From: CAISIP01 sp038326025
GTDB taxonomy: Bacteria; Pseudomonadota; Gammaproteobacteria; Burkholderiales; Burkholderiaceae_C
Direction: 5' to 3'
Length of the DNA stretch: 64,000 bases
Assembly: GCA_038326025.1 (NCBI GenBank)
Contig: JBBQJP010000006.1
Coordinates: 1-64,000 of the forward strand
Each line of letters starts with the position of its first letter. The first letter of the stretch is position 1. Shown here in pieces: positions 45,203-54,560 of the stretch. The notes beneath the pieces were generated by a model. That model had not been told where the DNA came from and made no database searches. It saw only the letters and a list, made by a program, of their open reading frames with translations. A program made the position numbers and the translations under genes.

Positions 45203-45542
45203 GCGCCAGCCACAGACGACGCAGCGCCTTGCCAGAACCGCAAGGCTGCACGGGCAGACAAGGCTTGGTGGGTCAGAAAACGAGACAACATGGGCACAGG
45301 TATGAGGCTGCCGTGTGAGATGCCGGCAAGCGGAAAGTTCCGCATTCTATGTCCGACGCACAACAACCTGCTGCCAGCCAGGAATCACCGGCATCGTCCG
45401 CCGACGTCAAGCAGGTCGAGTCGGCATCAAAATTTTTGGCTACCGGTGCGCAAGATAACCGTTGGTGCTTGATATGGCGGTTGCAAGCCGAATCCACCGC
45501 GGGCGTCTTGAGCGCCAGCGTTTACCCTGCAATTTGACGGGC
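45203..45542. other. Intergenic region upstream of the cus cluster
   Basis: About 340 bp hold no gene I can support. Two short frames exist: 45291-45181 on the minus strand, ending in an ATGA overlap with the secreted Cys-rich gene, and 45349-45537 on the plus strand. Neither has a ribosome binding site. No consensus promoter or metal-regulator palindrome stood out. Confidence 0.45.
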
Positions 45543-45782
45543 TCAGAGTCCCAGGATCTTCTTGGCGTCGCCAAGCGCTTTCATCGACTCGGCGTGTTTG
45601 CCTTCCTTGTGGAACTTCTCGCCATCGGCGCGCAGCGCCTTGACCTTGGTCATGTCGGCTGCGGCAACGGTGGGATTGGTGGCTAGTTTGGCGTCGATGA
45701 CCTTCATTTCACCGGGGCAACCATTGGCGAAGGCGGCGACGGAGGCAAAAGAAAGGGACAGGAGCAGCAGGTATTTTTTCAT
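45543..45782 (-). CDS. Small periplasmic protein
   Basis: The product is 79 residues. It has a clear signal peptide (MKKYLLLLSLSFASVAAFAN) and a 60-residue mature helical part with one Cys (GCPGEMKVIDAKLATNP, KVKALRADGEKFHKEGKHAE). The pattern of an amphipathic helical pair resembles small periplasmic proteins found in many Burkholderiales, but I know no function. It stands alone, on the opposite strand from prc. Confidence 0.7.
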   Translation of the reverse strand: MKKYLLLLSLSFASVAAFANGCPGEMKVIDAKLATNPTVAAADMTKVKALRADGEKFHKEGKHAESMKALGDAKKILGL

Positions 45783-46033
45783 GCGGGCCTCGAAGATGAC
45801 ACCAGCACACGCTGGCTAGCAGATTTTAGGGAACAGCAAACCTGGCGCAATCGGTTTCAACCCCACCCATTTACCATCAGGGCCTTTCACATGACCCGGC
45901 ACTGCAGTCAAATGCCGTTTACTGCTACGCTTGCGGCGAAGGCAAATAGCCTCGACGCCAGCCGCGGTCTTTGGACCGTCATCCTGTCACCTGAAAGCGG
46001 CCCGCCGGACTGCTTAACCCGTCTACTTCGCAA

Positions 46034-48184
46034 ATGAAACAAAAACTGCTTTGGCTCGTGTTGTCCCTGGCTTTGGCCATACCAGGCGCTGGCGTATTTG
46101 CGCAGGTGCCCTATCCAGCCGCACTGCAACCGGCGGCACACGAGGCCAAGGCCGCGCGGCTGGCCGCGGAACTGCTGACGCGTTACCACTACCAGGCGAC
46201 GCCGCTTGACGATGCGATGTCGAGCAAGATGTTCGACCAGTACCTGAAGGCGCTCGATCCGGAGAAGCTCTACTTCCTGCAGTCCGACATCGACCGCATT
46301 GGCGCCGATCGCACCCGGCTTGACGATGCCATCCTCAACGAAGACCTGCGCGCGCCATTTGACATTTTCAACCTGTACGAACGCCGCGCGGCCGAGCGAC
46401 TGGCCTATTCCCGCGGCTTGTTGCAAAAGGGGTTCGATTTCCAGCCCAGTGAAACCCTTCAGATCGACCGTAAGGACCAGGCCAGACCCGCCACCGAGGC
46501 GCAGTTGCAGGACCTCTGGCGCCAACGGGTCAAGAACGACTGGCTCCGGCTCAAGCTGGCCGGCACCGACGACGCGGCCACCGTCCGGATTCTGGACAAG
46601 CGTTATGACAACGCGCTCAAGCGCCTCGCCAAGATCACCAGCGCCGACGCGTTTCAGTCTTTCATGAACGCCTACACCATGGCGATCGAACCCCATACCA
46701 ATTACCTGGGGCCCCGCGCCGCGGAAGATTTCGATATTTCCATGCGCCTGTCGCTGGTTGGCATCGGCGCGGTGCTGACCGAAATTGATGGCTACGCCAC
46801 GATCCGGGAACTGGTGACCGGTGGTCCGGCCAGTCTGTCGGGCAAATTGAAGTCCGGCGACCGCATCGTGGGTGTCGCGCAAGGCGCAAATGGCCCGATG
46901 GAGGATGTGGTTGGCTGGCGACTCGATGACACGGTGGCGCTGATCCGCGGCACTGCGGACTCCACCGTGCGGCTCGACATCCTGTCGGTGGGCAGTGGTG
47001 CCGATGTGCCGAACCAGACCGTCGTGCTGATCCGCAAAACCATCACGATGCAGGATAGAGCCGCCAAGGCGAAGATCTATTCGGTGACGCAGGGCGCCAC
47101 AAAGCGCCGGGTCGGCGTAATCACCCTGCCGTCTTTCTACGAAGACGTCGAAGGCCGGGCAAAAGGCGTCAAGGACTACCGAAGCGCCACCCGCGATGTG
47201 GCGAAACTGCTGGCCGACATGAAGGCACAGAAGGTGGACAGCCTGCTGCTCGATCTGCGCGACAACGGGGGTGGTTCGCTGCGCGAAGCGGTCGAACTGA
47301 CCGGGCTGTTTGTTGGCAAGGTACCTGTCGTTCAGGTGCGTAATGCCAAGGGCGGCATCAGTGTGGAGCGAAACAACACCACCGCCGTCGCCTGGGACGA
47401 CCCGGTCGGCGTGTTGATCAACCGGGCATCGGCTTCGGCATCGGAAATTGTCGCCGCGGCGATCCAGGACTATGGCCGCGGCCTGATCATCGGCGAGCCC
47501 AGCTTCGGCAAGGGTACGGTCCAGACCGTGGCCAGCCTCGACCAGATCGCGCGCAACCCGAAGCCGACATACGGCGAGTTGAAACTCACGATCGCGCAGT
47601 TTTTTCGGGTCGACGGCGGCACCACCCAGCTGCGTGGCGTAACGCCGGACATCGCATTTCCGGGGGCGGCCGACACGGCCGACTTCGGCGAATCGAGTTT
47701 TGGCAATGCCTTGCCCTGGAGCCGTATCCAGGCTGCCAGCTATACGCCGGTCGGCGACGCCAAAGCCCAGGTTCCCGCGCTGTCGACCTTGCACAAGGAT
47801 CGCGTTCAGCGCGACAAGGATTTCCAGAACCTGCAGGAAAACATCACACTCGCGCAGGAAATGCGCAAAAGCAATGTGATTTCGCTCAATGAAGTGGTCC
47901 GGCGCAAGGAGCGTGTTGCCCAGGAAAAGCGCCTGGCAGCGATGCAGGGTACGACCGGCGGCGTGTCAGACGATGGTCTGCAGGCGAACGAGCGCAATCT
48001 GGGCAAGTCACTCGCCGCAGAGAAGACGCAAGACTCGGCCAAGGACATCCTGCTCAACGAAGCAGTCAGCATTCTGGCCGATGCGGTGGCGCTGAAACAA
48101 GGGAAGAGCCAGGTTGCGGCCAACCCGCTGCCGACAGGTCCGGTGGTTGTCATGGAATTGCCGGCTCCGTCGCGGAGTCGATAA
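46034..48184 (+). CDS. prc: Carboxy-terminal processing peptidase (tail-specific protease)
   Basis: The product is 716 residues: a signal peptide (LLWLVLSLALAIPGAGVFAQ), an N-terminal TSP domain, a PDZ domain (ATIRELVTGGPASLSGKLKS), and the S41 catalytic domain with LLLDLRDNGGGSLREAVELT, the Ser in NRASASASEIVAAAIQDYGR, and the Lys in GEPSFGKGTVQT. The C-terminal DUF3340-type domain is present, as in E. coli Prc. It degrades misfolded periplasmic proteins by their C-terminal tail and helps process murein enzymes. It is monocistronic. Confidence 0.93.
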   Translation: MKQKLLWLVLSLALAIPGAGVFAQVPYPAALQPAAHEAKAARLAAELLTRYHYQATPLDDAMSSKMFDQYLKALDPEKLYFLQSDIDRIGADRTRLDDAILNEDLRAPFDIFNLYERRAAERLAYSRGLLQKGFDFQPSETLQIDRKDQARPATEAQLQDLWRQRVKNDWLRLKLAGTDDAATVRILDKRYDNALKRLAKITSADAFQSFMNAYTMAIEPHTNYLGPRAAEDFDISMRLSLVGIGAVLTEIDGYATIRELVTGGPASLSGKLKSGDRIVGVAQGANGPMEDVVGWRLDDTVALIRGTADSTVRLDILSVGSGADVPNQTVVLIRKTITMQDRAAKAKIYSVTQGATKRRVGVITLPSFYEDVEGRAKGVKDYRSATRDVAKLLADMKAQKVDSLLLDLRDNGGGSLREAVELTGLFVGKVPVVQVRNAKGGISVERNNTTAVAWDDPVGVLINRASASASEIVAAAIQDYGRGLIIGEPSFGKGTVQTVASLDQIARNPKPTYGELKLTIAQFFRVDGGTTQLRGVTPDIAFPGAADTADFGESSFGNALPWSRIQAASYTPVGDAKAQVPALSTLHKDRVQRDKDFQNLQENITLAQEMRKSNVISLNEVVRRKERVAQEKRLAAMQGTTGGVSDDGLQANERNLGKSLAAEKTQDSAKDILLNEAVSILADAVALKQGKSQVAANPLPTGPVVVMELPAPSRSR

Positions 48185-48219
48185 GCCACAGTGCCGGGGC
48201 GCCGGTGCGCGGCTACCCG

Positions 48220-49149
48220 TCACGGTGCACCAATCGCTCTGCTGCCGGCCTGTCGCCTCGCGGGCGGCAGAGGCCGATGGTCCAGACCGCGTTTACCTAT
48301 GCCCCCATCGAACCGGAAAAACTCGGCGATCGCCCTGGCGCTGCGCTCGGTTGGCGCACCACTGCCATGGCCCCAGTAGTCGCCATGTGCGGCGCCGGGA
48401 ATATGCTGGCGCTCGACCTTGCCGGACATCAGCGGCACATCACCTGCATGGCCGACCGCGGCGGGGAAAAAACCCTCATCTCCTTTGGCGATGGTCTGCC
48501 CGGGCGGAAACGCCGCCGATAACACCATGTCGGCTGGCGAATACAGCACCCGCAGTTGCCCGGCCGCTGCAATGGCGCCGGTCAGCGCGCCGCCGGGGCA
48601 GAGCTTGAACGTGGGGACGGCAGCCGCCATGAGGCAGACCTTGCCAACCTTCGGGCCGCCCTCGGTGGCGATGTCTTGCATCACCTCCAGCGCGACCCGG
48701 CAGCCCAGCGAGTGGGCGAGAAAATGCACCGTGAGCACGTCAGCGCGCGCGCGCAGATAGTTGGCAATTTTCCGCGCCACATCGTCCCGCGCCACCGATA
48801 CGGCGGCGCTGTAAAACAGGAAATCGAGCTTGTCCAGAAAACCTGGCCAGTTTGCGTCTCCCGGCCAGAAAGTGTCGCCCATGCGGTCATCCAGTGGCTG
48901 AGTCCACTTGCCCCCGGATAGCAAGGCACCCTGGCGCGTGCGCAAGCCGACATAGGCCACTTCGGCCTCCTGCCGATGGTTGTTGTAGCCATGCACCAGC
49001 ACCAGCAGTTCACGCTGCGGCAATTGCTGATCACCTTTCCAGAGCGCCCGGACCGCGCCAAGCGTAGCACCTCCTTCAGGCTTGTCGCGCAGGTTGACGC
49101 GCAGCACCGGGTCATAACCCGGCACCGGCTGCGGGTCGAATCTAGCCAC
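48220..49149 (-). CDS. DUF900-like alpha/beta hydrolase
   Basis: The product is 309 residues. The central motif VLVHGYNNHRQEAEV (oxyanion region) and HFLAHSLGCRVALEVM (nucleophile GHSLG-type, here A-H-S-L-G) are typical of DUF900 hydrolases, with a final catalytic His in PGAAHGDYWGH. There is no signal peptide. Its ATG at 49149 overlaps the stop of the membrane-protein gene by eight bases, so the two are one unit. The substrate is unknown; related proteins are lipases or esterases of the envelope. Confidence 0.75.
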   Translation of the reverse strand: MARFDPQPVPGYDPVLRVNLRDKPEGGATLGAVRALWKGDQQLPQRELLVLVHGYNNHRQEAEVAYVGLRTRQGALLSGGKWTQPLDDRMGDTFWPGDANWPGFLDKLDFLFYSAAVSVARDDVARKIANYLRARADVLTVHFLAHSLGCRVALEVMQDIATEGGPKVGKVCLMAAAVPTFKLCPGGALTGAIAAAGQLRVLYSPADMVLSAAFPPGQTIAKGDEGFFPAAVGHAGDVPLMSGKVERQHIPGAAHGDYWGHGSGAPTERSARAIAEFFRFDGGIGKRGLDHRPLPPARRQAGSRAIGAP

Positions 49150-50059
49150 CGGTTTTCACCTTGCCCAGGGCGTCGACCAGATCCTTGGCGACCGGCGCCA
49201 GAATGCCGCCGGCCAAAGAGACGACGATCATCACCAGCCAGCCCGACGGCGTCAGCGTCGTGCCGGCCTGGTTAGCCTGTATCAGCTGGGCCAGCATCAG
49301 CAGCACAAAACCGACCAGCCAGGCCCAGAACTGGTTCCACTCCTTCCAGCGGAACGCGGTGACGGTCTGAAAGCTGTCAAGCTGGCGCCGCATCAGCAAC
49401 CGTATGCGCGCATAGACTTGGGCCGTTTCCTGGCGCTGCAGCGTCGACGCGATGTCGGTGCTGTTTTCCGGTACAGACCCGGCGCCCATGGCCGCCATCC
49501 AGTCGCGTACGTCTTCGTCCGGGCAACCGCGGGTCAGAAACCCGAACCAGTTCGGGTAGCGCTCCGGGTTGTTCAACGCTGCGTCGGCAGCTTCCTGAAT
49601 CTGCGACATCATCATGGCCAGGTCGAGCTCGAACAAGGCAGTGCCGATGTTGCGCGCCATCGGACCACCTGCACTGGCGTCCAGGTTCCGCGCGAGACCC
49701 TGTGCAACGTCGGCGCTGACACCGGTGGTCAGGTGCAGCACATCGGCCAATGCCTGCTGCGCGTCGTATTGCCTGCGCAGCACGTCGGCGCCGGCGCGCT
49801 CCGTGGCCGCAATGCCGTAGTGGCCGCCCGCCATCAAGGTCGCGGACAACTGCGTCGCTCTGTGGCCAGGCGATGCTTCCTGTTCCAGCCAGCGAATGAC
49901 GGCCTTTTGCTGGAAACGCGCCAGCGTGGAAAACACCTTCTTGTAGGCCTCGAGCAGTCCGACTGTCAACGCTGCCAACGCCGCCAGCGTCACCGCGTAG
50001 CGCAGAATGAAGTCCGAGATGGCGTTGAGGCTGGCTTGAATCGACTCGGGCTCTGGCAT
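49142..50059 (-). CDS. Membrane protein of unknown family
   Basis: The product is 305 residues. One N-terminal membrane helix lies at about residues 18-38 (YAVTLAALAALTVGLLEAYK). A helical soluble domain of about 180 residues follows, with a Met-rich helix (LFELDLAMMMSQIQEAAD). Two more membrane helices lie at the C-terminus (FWAWLVGFVLLMLAQLIQ and GWLVMIVVSLAGGILAPVA). I do not recognise the family. The ATG at 50059 is preceded by a short AAGGAG, and the gene overlaps the hydrolase gene, so it may anchor or regulate it. Confidence 0.62.
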   Translation of the reverse strand: MPEPESIQASLNAISDFILRYAVTLAALAALTVGLLEAYKKVFSTLARFQQKAVIRWLEQEASPGHRATQLSATLMAGGHYGIAATERAGADVLRRQYDAQQALADVLHLTTGVSADVAQGLARNLDASAGGPMARNIGTALFELDLAMMMSQIQEAADAALNNPERYPNWFGFLTRGCPDEDVRDWMAAMGAGSVPENSTDIASTLQRQETAQVYARIRLLMRRQLDSFQTVTAFRWKEWNQFWAWLVGFVLLMLAQLIQANQAGTTLTPSGWLVMIVVSLAGGILAPVAKDLVDALGKVKTGG

Positions 50060-50244
50060 GGCGCGGCTCCTTGATGGTGGGCCGGCAAAGCAGTGGCGGC
50101 GCAGTTGCCGCATCGAACGACCGGTTCAGCAAAAGTATGCACCCGGTGTATCCCGGCATCAAGTACCAGCCTGTCGGGCAAGCGAAAGTGGGGCGAGCGC
50201 ATGATTTCTAGGGCCAGCTACGCCCCACGTGCACGCGCTGGTTT

Positions 50245-50952
50245 TCAACGTACTTTTTCCAGCAGCCGCACATGCATGGGTCGCTGAAAAGACGCGCCCT
50301 GCGCACCCTGATGCGGCTTGAAGGCTTTGCGAACCAGGTCGATTTTGGCGTCATCGAGTTGATGGTCGGCATAGGTCGGCCGCATCATGCGCTGCTCGAA
50401 GTCGGCGAAGTCCCTGAAATGCACCGGCATCACGAAGTGGCGCTCGGCGCGCTGGTGCCAGCACCCGGTTCGCAGCGCTGCATCCAGCGATGCCTGCGCC
50501 GCTGCACGCACAATGCCCTCGTCGTTGTACAGGCGCACCAGCGCATTGAAGTCCCCGTCGTAAACCGGCTCGGAGACATACAGATGGCCACCCATCCGGA
50601 GCACACGGGCCACCTCTTCAAGAGCCTGTTCCTGCGCCTGCACCGGTACATGGTGCAGCGACTTGAGCATCAGTGCGAGGTCGAAACTGGCGTCAGGAAA
50701 AGCGATGTCCTGCGCGACGCCGGCAACGAATTGCAGGCCTGGTTGCGGCGCGGCGAGGTTCTTGGCATGCTGGCGTGCATCGACTTCGACGCCGGTCACC
50801 TGGCAGTCGGGGTGGCGCAGCAACAAGGCGCGCGCCAGGGCGGCGGCGCCGCATCCCAGTTCGATGATGCGTTGGCCGGGCAGCGGCAGCAACCCGGCCA
50901 GCAGGTCGAGTTCGTCCTCGATCACGGGAAAGCTTGCTTGAATAGTGGACAT
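50245..50952 (-). CDS. Class I SAM-dependent methyltransferase
   Basis: The product is 235 residues. Motif I is RIIELGCGAAALARALL, followed by VTGVEVDARQ (motif post-I), FDLALMLKSLHHVP (motif II/III region) and LRMGGHLYVSEPVYDG. It fits a small-molecule or lipid-type class I methyltransferase, but the acceptor is unknown. The start at 50952 follows an AGGCAAACC stretch; a longer open frame to 51189 overlaps the adjacent hydrolase and is not likely coding. The hydrolase gene lies directly upstream on the same strand (41-bp gap). Confidence 0.82.
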   Translation of the reverse strand: MSTIQASFPVIEDELDLLAGLLPLPGQRIIELGCGAAALARALLLRHPDCQVTGVEVDARQHAKNLAAPQPGLQFVAGVAQDIAFPDASFDLALMLKSLHHVPVQAQEQALEEVARVLRMGGHLYVSEPVYDGDFNALVRLYNDEGIVRAAAQASLDAALRTGCWHQRAERHFVMPVHFRDFADFEQRMMRPTYADHQLDDAKIDLVRKAFKPHQGAQGASFQRPMHVRLLEKVR

Positions 50953-50992
50953 GGTTTGCCTGGTAATTGGGGAACATGGGGCGGATCGCGCG

Positions 50993-51901
50993 TCAACGCT
51001 CGCCAACGGTCGAGGATAACGCCGAAGCGTCGATGGCCTTGCGCAGGAAGTCCACGATGACCGGGCTGTACTCGGCCACCGGGGCGCGCAAATCGTGCGC
51101 GCCGTCAACCAGCAGCAAGCGTGATTGCGGCGCGACAGCCTGCAGACGCCGGGCGTCTTCGAGCGGCACGGTCGTGTCGTCGCGTCCATGCACCAGCAGG
51201 ACCGGGCAAGTCACGCGCGCGAGCGTGGTCAAGGGTGCGATGTCGTCGAACCGCTCGCCAATCACGCTTTGCACATGGCGCATCACATACCAGCCAAGCA
51301 CCGGGTACGGGACGTGGTTCGCCGCCAGAAGGCGGCGCATGACCTCGCGCGGGTGAGCAAACGCCGACAGACTGATCACCGCGCATACGTCGCGCTGTTG
51401 CGCCGCATGCAGCAAGGCAGCGCCTGCGCCCACGGAATGCCCGAGCAGGGCCAGCCGATCTGTCGCGATGTCCGGTCGTGATCGCAGCCAGCGCAGGCCA
51501 CTCGCAATATCTTCGGCAAAACGTGGCAACGAGGTGAAATCCGCGTCGTCACTGCGGCCATGGCAACGCGCATCGATCAACAGCACCGCGAATCCGGCCG
51601 CGTGCAGCGGCGCCACCACCGGCCACATGGACGATGCGTTGGCGCCCCAGCCGTGCATCGCCAGCACGGCCGGTGCGGGCGACGCATCCGGTCGCGCCGG
51701 CGAAACCAGCCAGCCGAATAGTTGTCGACCGCCGCAATCCGCAATGCGAACCGCCTGTACCGCATTCGGCCCGAGTCCGGTGCCGTCCGGAGTTTGTGGA
51801 TGGGACAGGCGCGGCGCGCGCAGACCGTGCAAGATGGCGCGGTGCGCAAGCGCACGCGCGCCCCACAGGCCCGCGCCGGCTGCCAGCATTTCGACGATCA
51901 T
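50993..51901 (-). CDS. Alpha/beta hydrolase
   Basis: The product is 302 residues. After an N-terminal hydrophobic segment (LAAGAGLWGARALAHRAIL) the hydrolase core has VLAMHGWGANASSM (oxyanion), ALLGHSVGAGAALLHA (nucleophile Ser), VLLVHGRDDTTVPL (acid) and VDGAHDLR (His). It looks like an esterase/thioesterase of the serine aminopeptidase S33 type. It starts 28 bp after the channel gene of the exporter operon on the same strand, so it may be co-transcribed. Confidence 0.8.
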   Translation of the reverse strand: MIVEMLAAGAGLWGARALAHRAILHGLRAPRLSHPQTPDGTGLGPNAVQAVRIADCGGRQLFGWLVSPARPDASPAPAVLAMHGWGANASSMWPVVAPLHAAGFAVLLIDARCHGRSDDADFTSLPRFAEDIASGLRWLRSRPDIATDRLALLGHSVGAGAALLHAAQQRDVCAVISLSAFAHPREVMRRLLAANHVPYPVLGWYVMRHVQSVIGERFDDIAPLTTLARVTCPVLLVHGRDDTTVPLEDARRLQAVAPQSRLLLVDGAHDLRAPVAEYSPVIVDFLRKAIDASALSSTVGER

Positions 51902-51929
51902 GGCCGCGCCTGGGCTGGCACCCTGTTCA

Positions 51930-53387
51930 TCATGGCAGCTCGCTTGCGCCCATGGCCTGGTACAGGGCGACCGTGTTGGCGATGCGCCGCGCCTGCAGCT
52001 CCAGCACGGCGATCCGGGTCTGCTGCACCTGTTGCTGCGCCTGCAGCAACTGCAGGTAGCTGACGGCGCCGAGCGCGTGCTGGTTTTGCACCATCCGCAG
52101 CGACCGCCGGGACGATGCGTCGGCGCGCGCCAGCGACTGCAACACCTGCGCATCGTGCTCGACCGTGCGCAATACATCGGCGACTTCGCGCAGCGACTGC
52201 AACACGGTTTGCTGGTAGTTGGCCAGTGCGGCCTGCGCGGCCGCCTCAGCGGCCTTGGCCTGGGACTTCAGACCGGGCGTGAACAGCGGCTGCGCGAGTT
52301 GGCCGCCCAGTCCCCAGATCAGCGAGCCGCTGCCGAACAGGCTGGCCACCGTCAAGGCTTGCGAGCCCAGGCTGGCGCTCAGCGTCAACTGCGGATACAG
52401 CTTGGCAAGCGCGACACCGTGTTGGGCGCTGGCGGCCTGCAGCAGGGCTTCCGATGCGCGCACATCGGGCCGTCGCCGTGCCAGTTCGGACGGCACGCTG
52501 ACGGGCAACTGCGCGGGCAGCGAGAAATCCTGCAGCGCGAACTCCGGCACCGTCGACTGGCCCGGTGCCTGCCCGGCCAGCAACGCCAGCAGATGACGCG
52601 TTTGTTCGCGGCGCTTGTGCAAGGTCGGAAGGATCGCCTGCGATTGCTGCAACTGGGTCAGCAGCGCCAGCACCTCCAGCTCGGTACCGACCCCGAGTTC
52701 AAGCCGTCGGCGGGTCAGCGCCAGTTGTTCCTGCTGCGCGGCGATCAGCTCGTCGCTGGCGCCAATCTGAGCACTCAGTTGCGCCTGCGTAATCGCGGCC
52801 AGCGTCAGGTTCGCAGCCAGGTTCATGCGCGCGCCCTCGAGCTGGTAGGACTGGTAGTCGACCTGTGCCGCCAGTGATTCCAGCGCGCGCTTGTTTCCTC
52901 CGGCCAGATCGAGGTCGTAACTGAGCGCCACGGTGGCACTGTAAAGCCCGTAGCTGCGCTCACCACCAGAAACACCTGCGCCAGCCGTATTGGTACCGAT
53001 GCGTTGGCCGCCCAGTTTCGCGTTCACTTGCGGCAGTTGGGTCGCGCCGGCGGTTGCTTCGAAGCTGTGTTGTGCCTGGCGCAACGTGGCCTGAACCGCC
53101 GCAAGCGTCGGACTGCTCGCATGTGCCTGCTCGATCAGCGAGGTGAGCTTGTCGGATTCAAACGCGGCCCACCAATTGTCTGGCACGGACGCGTCGACAA
53201 ATTTCTGACTCGCTCCTAGCCGCCCCGGACTTGCCACGGTCGCGCCCGGCAACGCGGTCACGGTGTAGGCACTTGCGCTGACCGGTTCCGGACGCTGGAA
53301 GTCGGGGCTGGTGGCGCAGCCGGCCAGCAGCACCATCGATGCCCATGGTGTCGCCCTGCGCAGTGCAACGAGGAAGATGTTTTTCAT
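51930..53387 (-). CDS. Outer-membrane lipoprotein of the NodT/TolC family
   Basis: The product is 485 residues. The signal ends LLAGCATSPDF, a lipobox with Cys, so the protein is lipid-anchored in the outer membrane. TolC-type repeats follow, including NWWAAFESDKLTSLIEQAHA, GVGTELEVLALLTQLQQSQA, RRPDVRASEALLQAASAQ and LGAVSYLQLLQAQQQVQQ. It would be the outer-membrane duct of the exporter operon. Four-base overlap with the small membrane protein gene. Start at 53387 gives the lipoprotein signal. Confidence 0.88.
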   Translation of the reverse strand: MKNIFLVALRRATPWASMVLLAGCATSPDFQRPEPVSASAYTVTALPGATVASPGRLGASQKFVDASVPDNWWAAFESDKLTSLIEQAHASSPTLAAVQATLRQAQHSFEATAGATQLPQVNAKLGGQRIGTNTAGAGVSGGERSYGLYSATVALSYDLDLAGGNKRALESLAAQVDYQSYQLEGARMNLAANLTLAAITQAQLSAQIGASDELIAAQQEQLALTRRRLELGVGTELEVLALLTQLQQSQAILPTLHKRREQTRHLLALLAGQAPGQSTVPEFALQDFSLPAQLPVSVPSELARRRPDVRASEALLQAASAQHGVALAKLYPQLTLSASLGSQALTVASLFGSGSLIWGLGGQLAQPLFTPGLKSQAKAAEAAAQAALANYQQTVLQSLREVADVLRTVEHDAQVLQSLARADASSRRSLRMVQNQHALGAVSYLQLLQAQQQVQQTRIAVLELQARRIANTVALYQAMGASELP

Positions 53388-53791
53388 GTCGCACTGGGCC
53401 CCTGGCGGCGCCATGCGATGGTGGCGATCACCACCCACACCACGGTTCGAAGGCCCATGGCAAAGACCGTCCGTTGCTCGAACGCCGTGTCGGACAGGAT
53501 CATGAAGCCCAGCGCGGTCGAGGCCAGTGCGGTGGCGACCGCAATGGCGATCGCCAAGCCCACTGCCCAGCGCCGCTGCATCCACAGCCCGACACCGGCC
53601 GCCACATAAGCGAAACCAGCCACAAAGTTGAACCACACGACGAACGGGATGTAGTTGCCCGCGGCGGTGAGCGCGGCCTCGCTGCCGGCAAGCACCGCGC
53701 CGCCCTCCTTTAAGGTGAGCAGGCCAAAAACGACCGCGATCACCGAGATGACCCAGACCGACAGCTTGCGTTGTTGTGTAGTTGATGTCAT
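53384..53791 (-). CDS. Small four-helix membrane protein in the exporter operon
   Basis: The product is 135 residues with four hydrophobic segments (SVWVISVIAVVFGLLTLKEG, YIPFVVWFNFVAGFAYVAAG, WAVGLAIAIAVATALASTAL, VFAMGLRTVVWVVIATIAW). I know no function. It sits between the ATPase gene (34 bp) and the channel gene (four-base overlap) and is therefore part of the exporter operon, an uncommon addition to MacAB-type clusters. It could be a pump accessory or a passenger gene. Confidence 0.7.
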   Translation of the reverse strand: MTSTTQQRKLSVWVISVIAVVFGLLTLKEGGAVLAGSEAALTAAGNYIPFVVWFNFVAGFAYVAAGVGLWMQRRWAVGLAIAIAVATALASTALGFMILSDTAFEQRTVFAMGLRTVVWVVIATIAWRRQGPSAT

Positions 53792-53825
53792 GAATTTCTC
53801 CAGTTTGTTGAACAGGTTTTATGTC

Positions 53826-54560
53826 TCAGTCGATGCCCCGCCCTTCGCCCGCCTCTTCGTGCGTCACGCCGTCGCGGATGTGGTAGATCCGCTTGAAGGT
53901 GGGGATGATCTTTTCGTCGTGGGTGACGACGATGATCGCGGTGTCAAACTGCCGGGCCATCTGGTTCAGGATGCGGATGACCGCCAGCGCGCGCTCGCTG
54001 TCCAGTGGCGCCGTGGGCTCATCAGCCAGGATCACCGGCGGGCGGTTGATCAGGCCGCGCGCGATCGACACCCGCTGCTGCTCGCCACCAGAGAGTTGGG
54101 ATGGCATGGCCTTGGCACGGTGCTGCACGTCGAGCGCAGTGAGTAGTTCCACCGCGCGCTTGCGCGCCTCGGTGTTGCCAACGCCGGCCAGCATCGGCAG
54201 CAGCGCGACGTTGTTGGTCACGTCCAGGAACGGAATCAGATAAGGCGCCTGGAACACGAAGCCGATCTTGTCGCGGCGCAAGGCCCGAAGATCCGTGATG
54301 TTCCAGTGGTTGTCGTAGATGACGTCCTGGCCCAGCACCATGCGCCCGGATGAGGGCTCGATCACGGCGCCCAGGCACTTGAGCAAGGTGCTTTTGCCCG
54401 ATCCGGACGGACCGATCAGCCCCACCACCTCACCCGGGGCGACGACCATGTTGACGTCCTTCAGTGCCTCCACCGCGGTATCGCCGTGGCCGTAGACCTT
54501 GCGCACGCCCTCGATGCGGATACCGCGCTCGGGCGAAGGCTTGTTGTCCGTCCTAGCCAC
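53826..54560 (-). CDS. ABC transporter ATP-binding protein (MacB/DevA type)
   Basis: The product is 244 residues: Walker A GLIGPSGSGKSTLLK, signature LSGGEQQRVSIARGL, Walker B VILADEPTAPLDSE (the catalytic Glu present) and a switch His in VVTHDEKI. The group (LolD/MacB/DevA) pairs with FtsX-type permeases. It powers the exporter encoded by the operon. Eight-base overlap with the permease gene. Confidence 0.92.
   Translation of the reverse strand: MARTDNKPSPERGIRIEGVRKVYGHGDTAVEALKDVNMVVAPGEVVGLIGPSGSGKSTLLKCLGAVIEPSSGRMVLGQDVIYDNHWNITDLRALRRDKIGFVFQAPYLIPFLDVTNNVALLPMLAGVGNTEARKRAVELLTALDVQHRAKAMPSQLSGGEQQRVSIARGLINRPPVILADEPTAPLDSERALAVIRILNQMARQFDTAIIVVTHDEKIIPTFKRIYHIRDGVTHEEAGEGRGID

Noticed and set aside
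45181..45366. 61-codon minus-strand frame ending at the start of the Cys-rich secreted gene
   Set aside because: No ribosome binding site and no family match; only the ATGA overlap supports it.
45349..45537. 62-codon plus-strand frame in the cus-prc intergenic region
   Set aside because: There is no ribosome binding site and no recognisable domain; the start is weak.
45908..47794. 628-codon minus-strand frame opposite prc
   Set aside because: It is antisense to a complete S41 protease with all motifs. Its sequence is Gln/Arg/His-rich and shows no domain.
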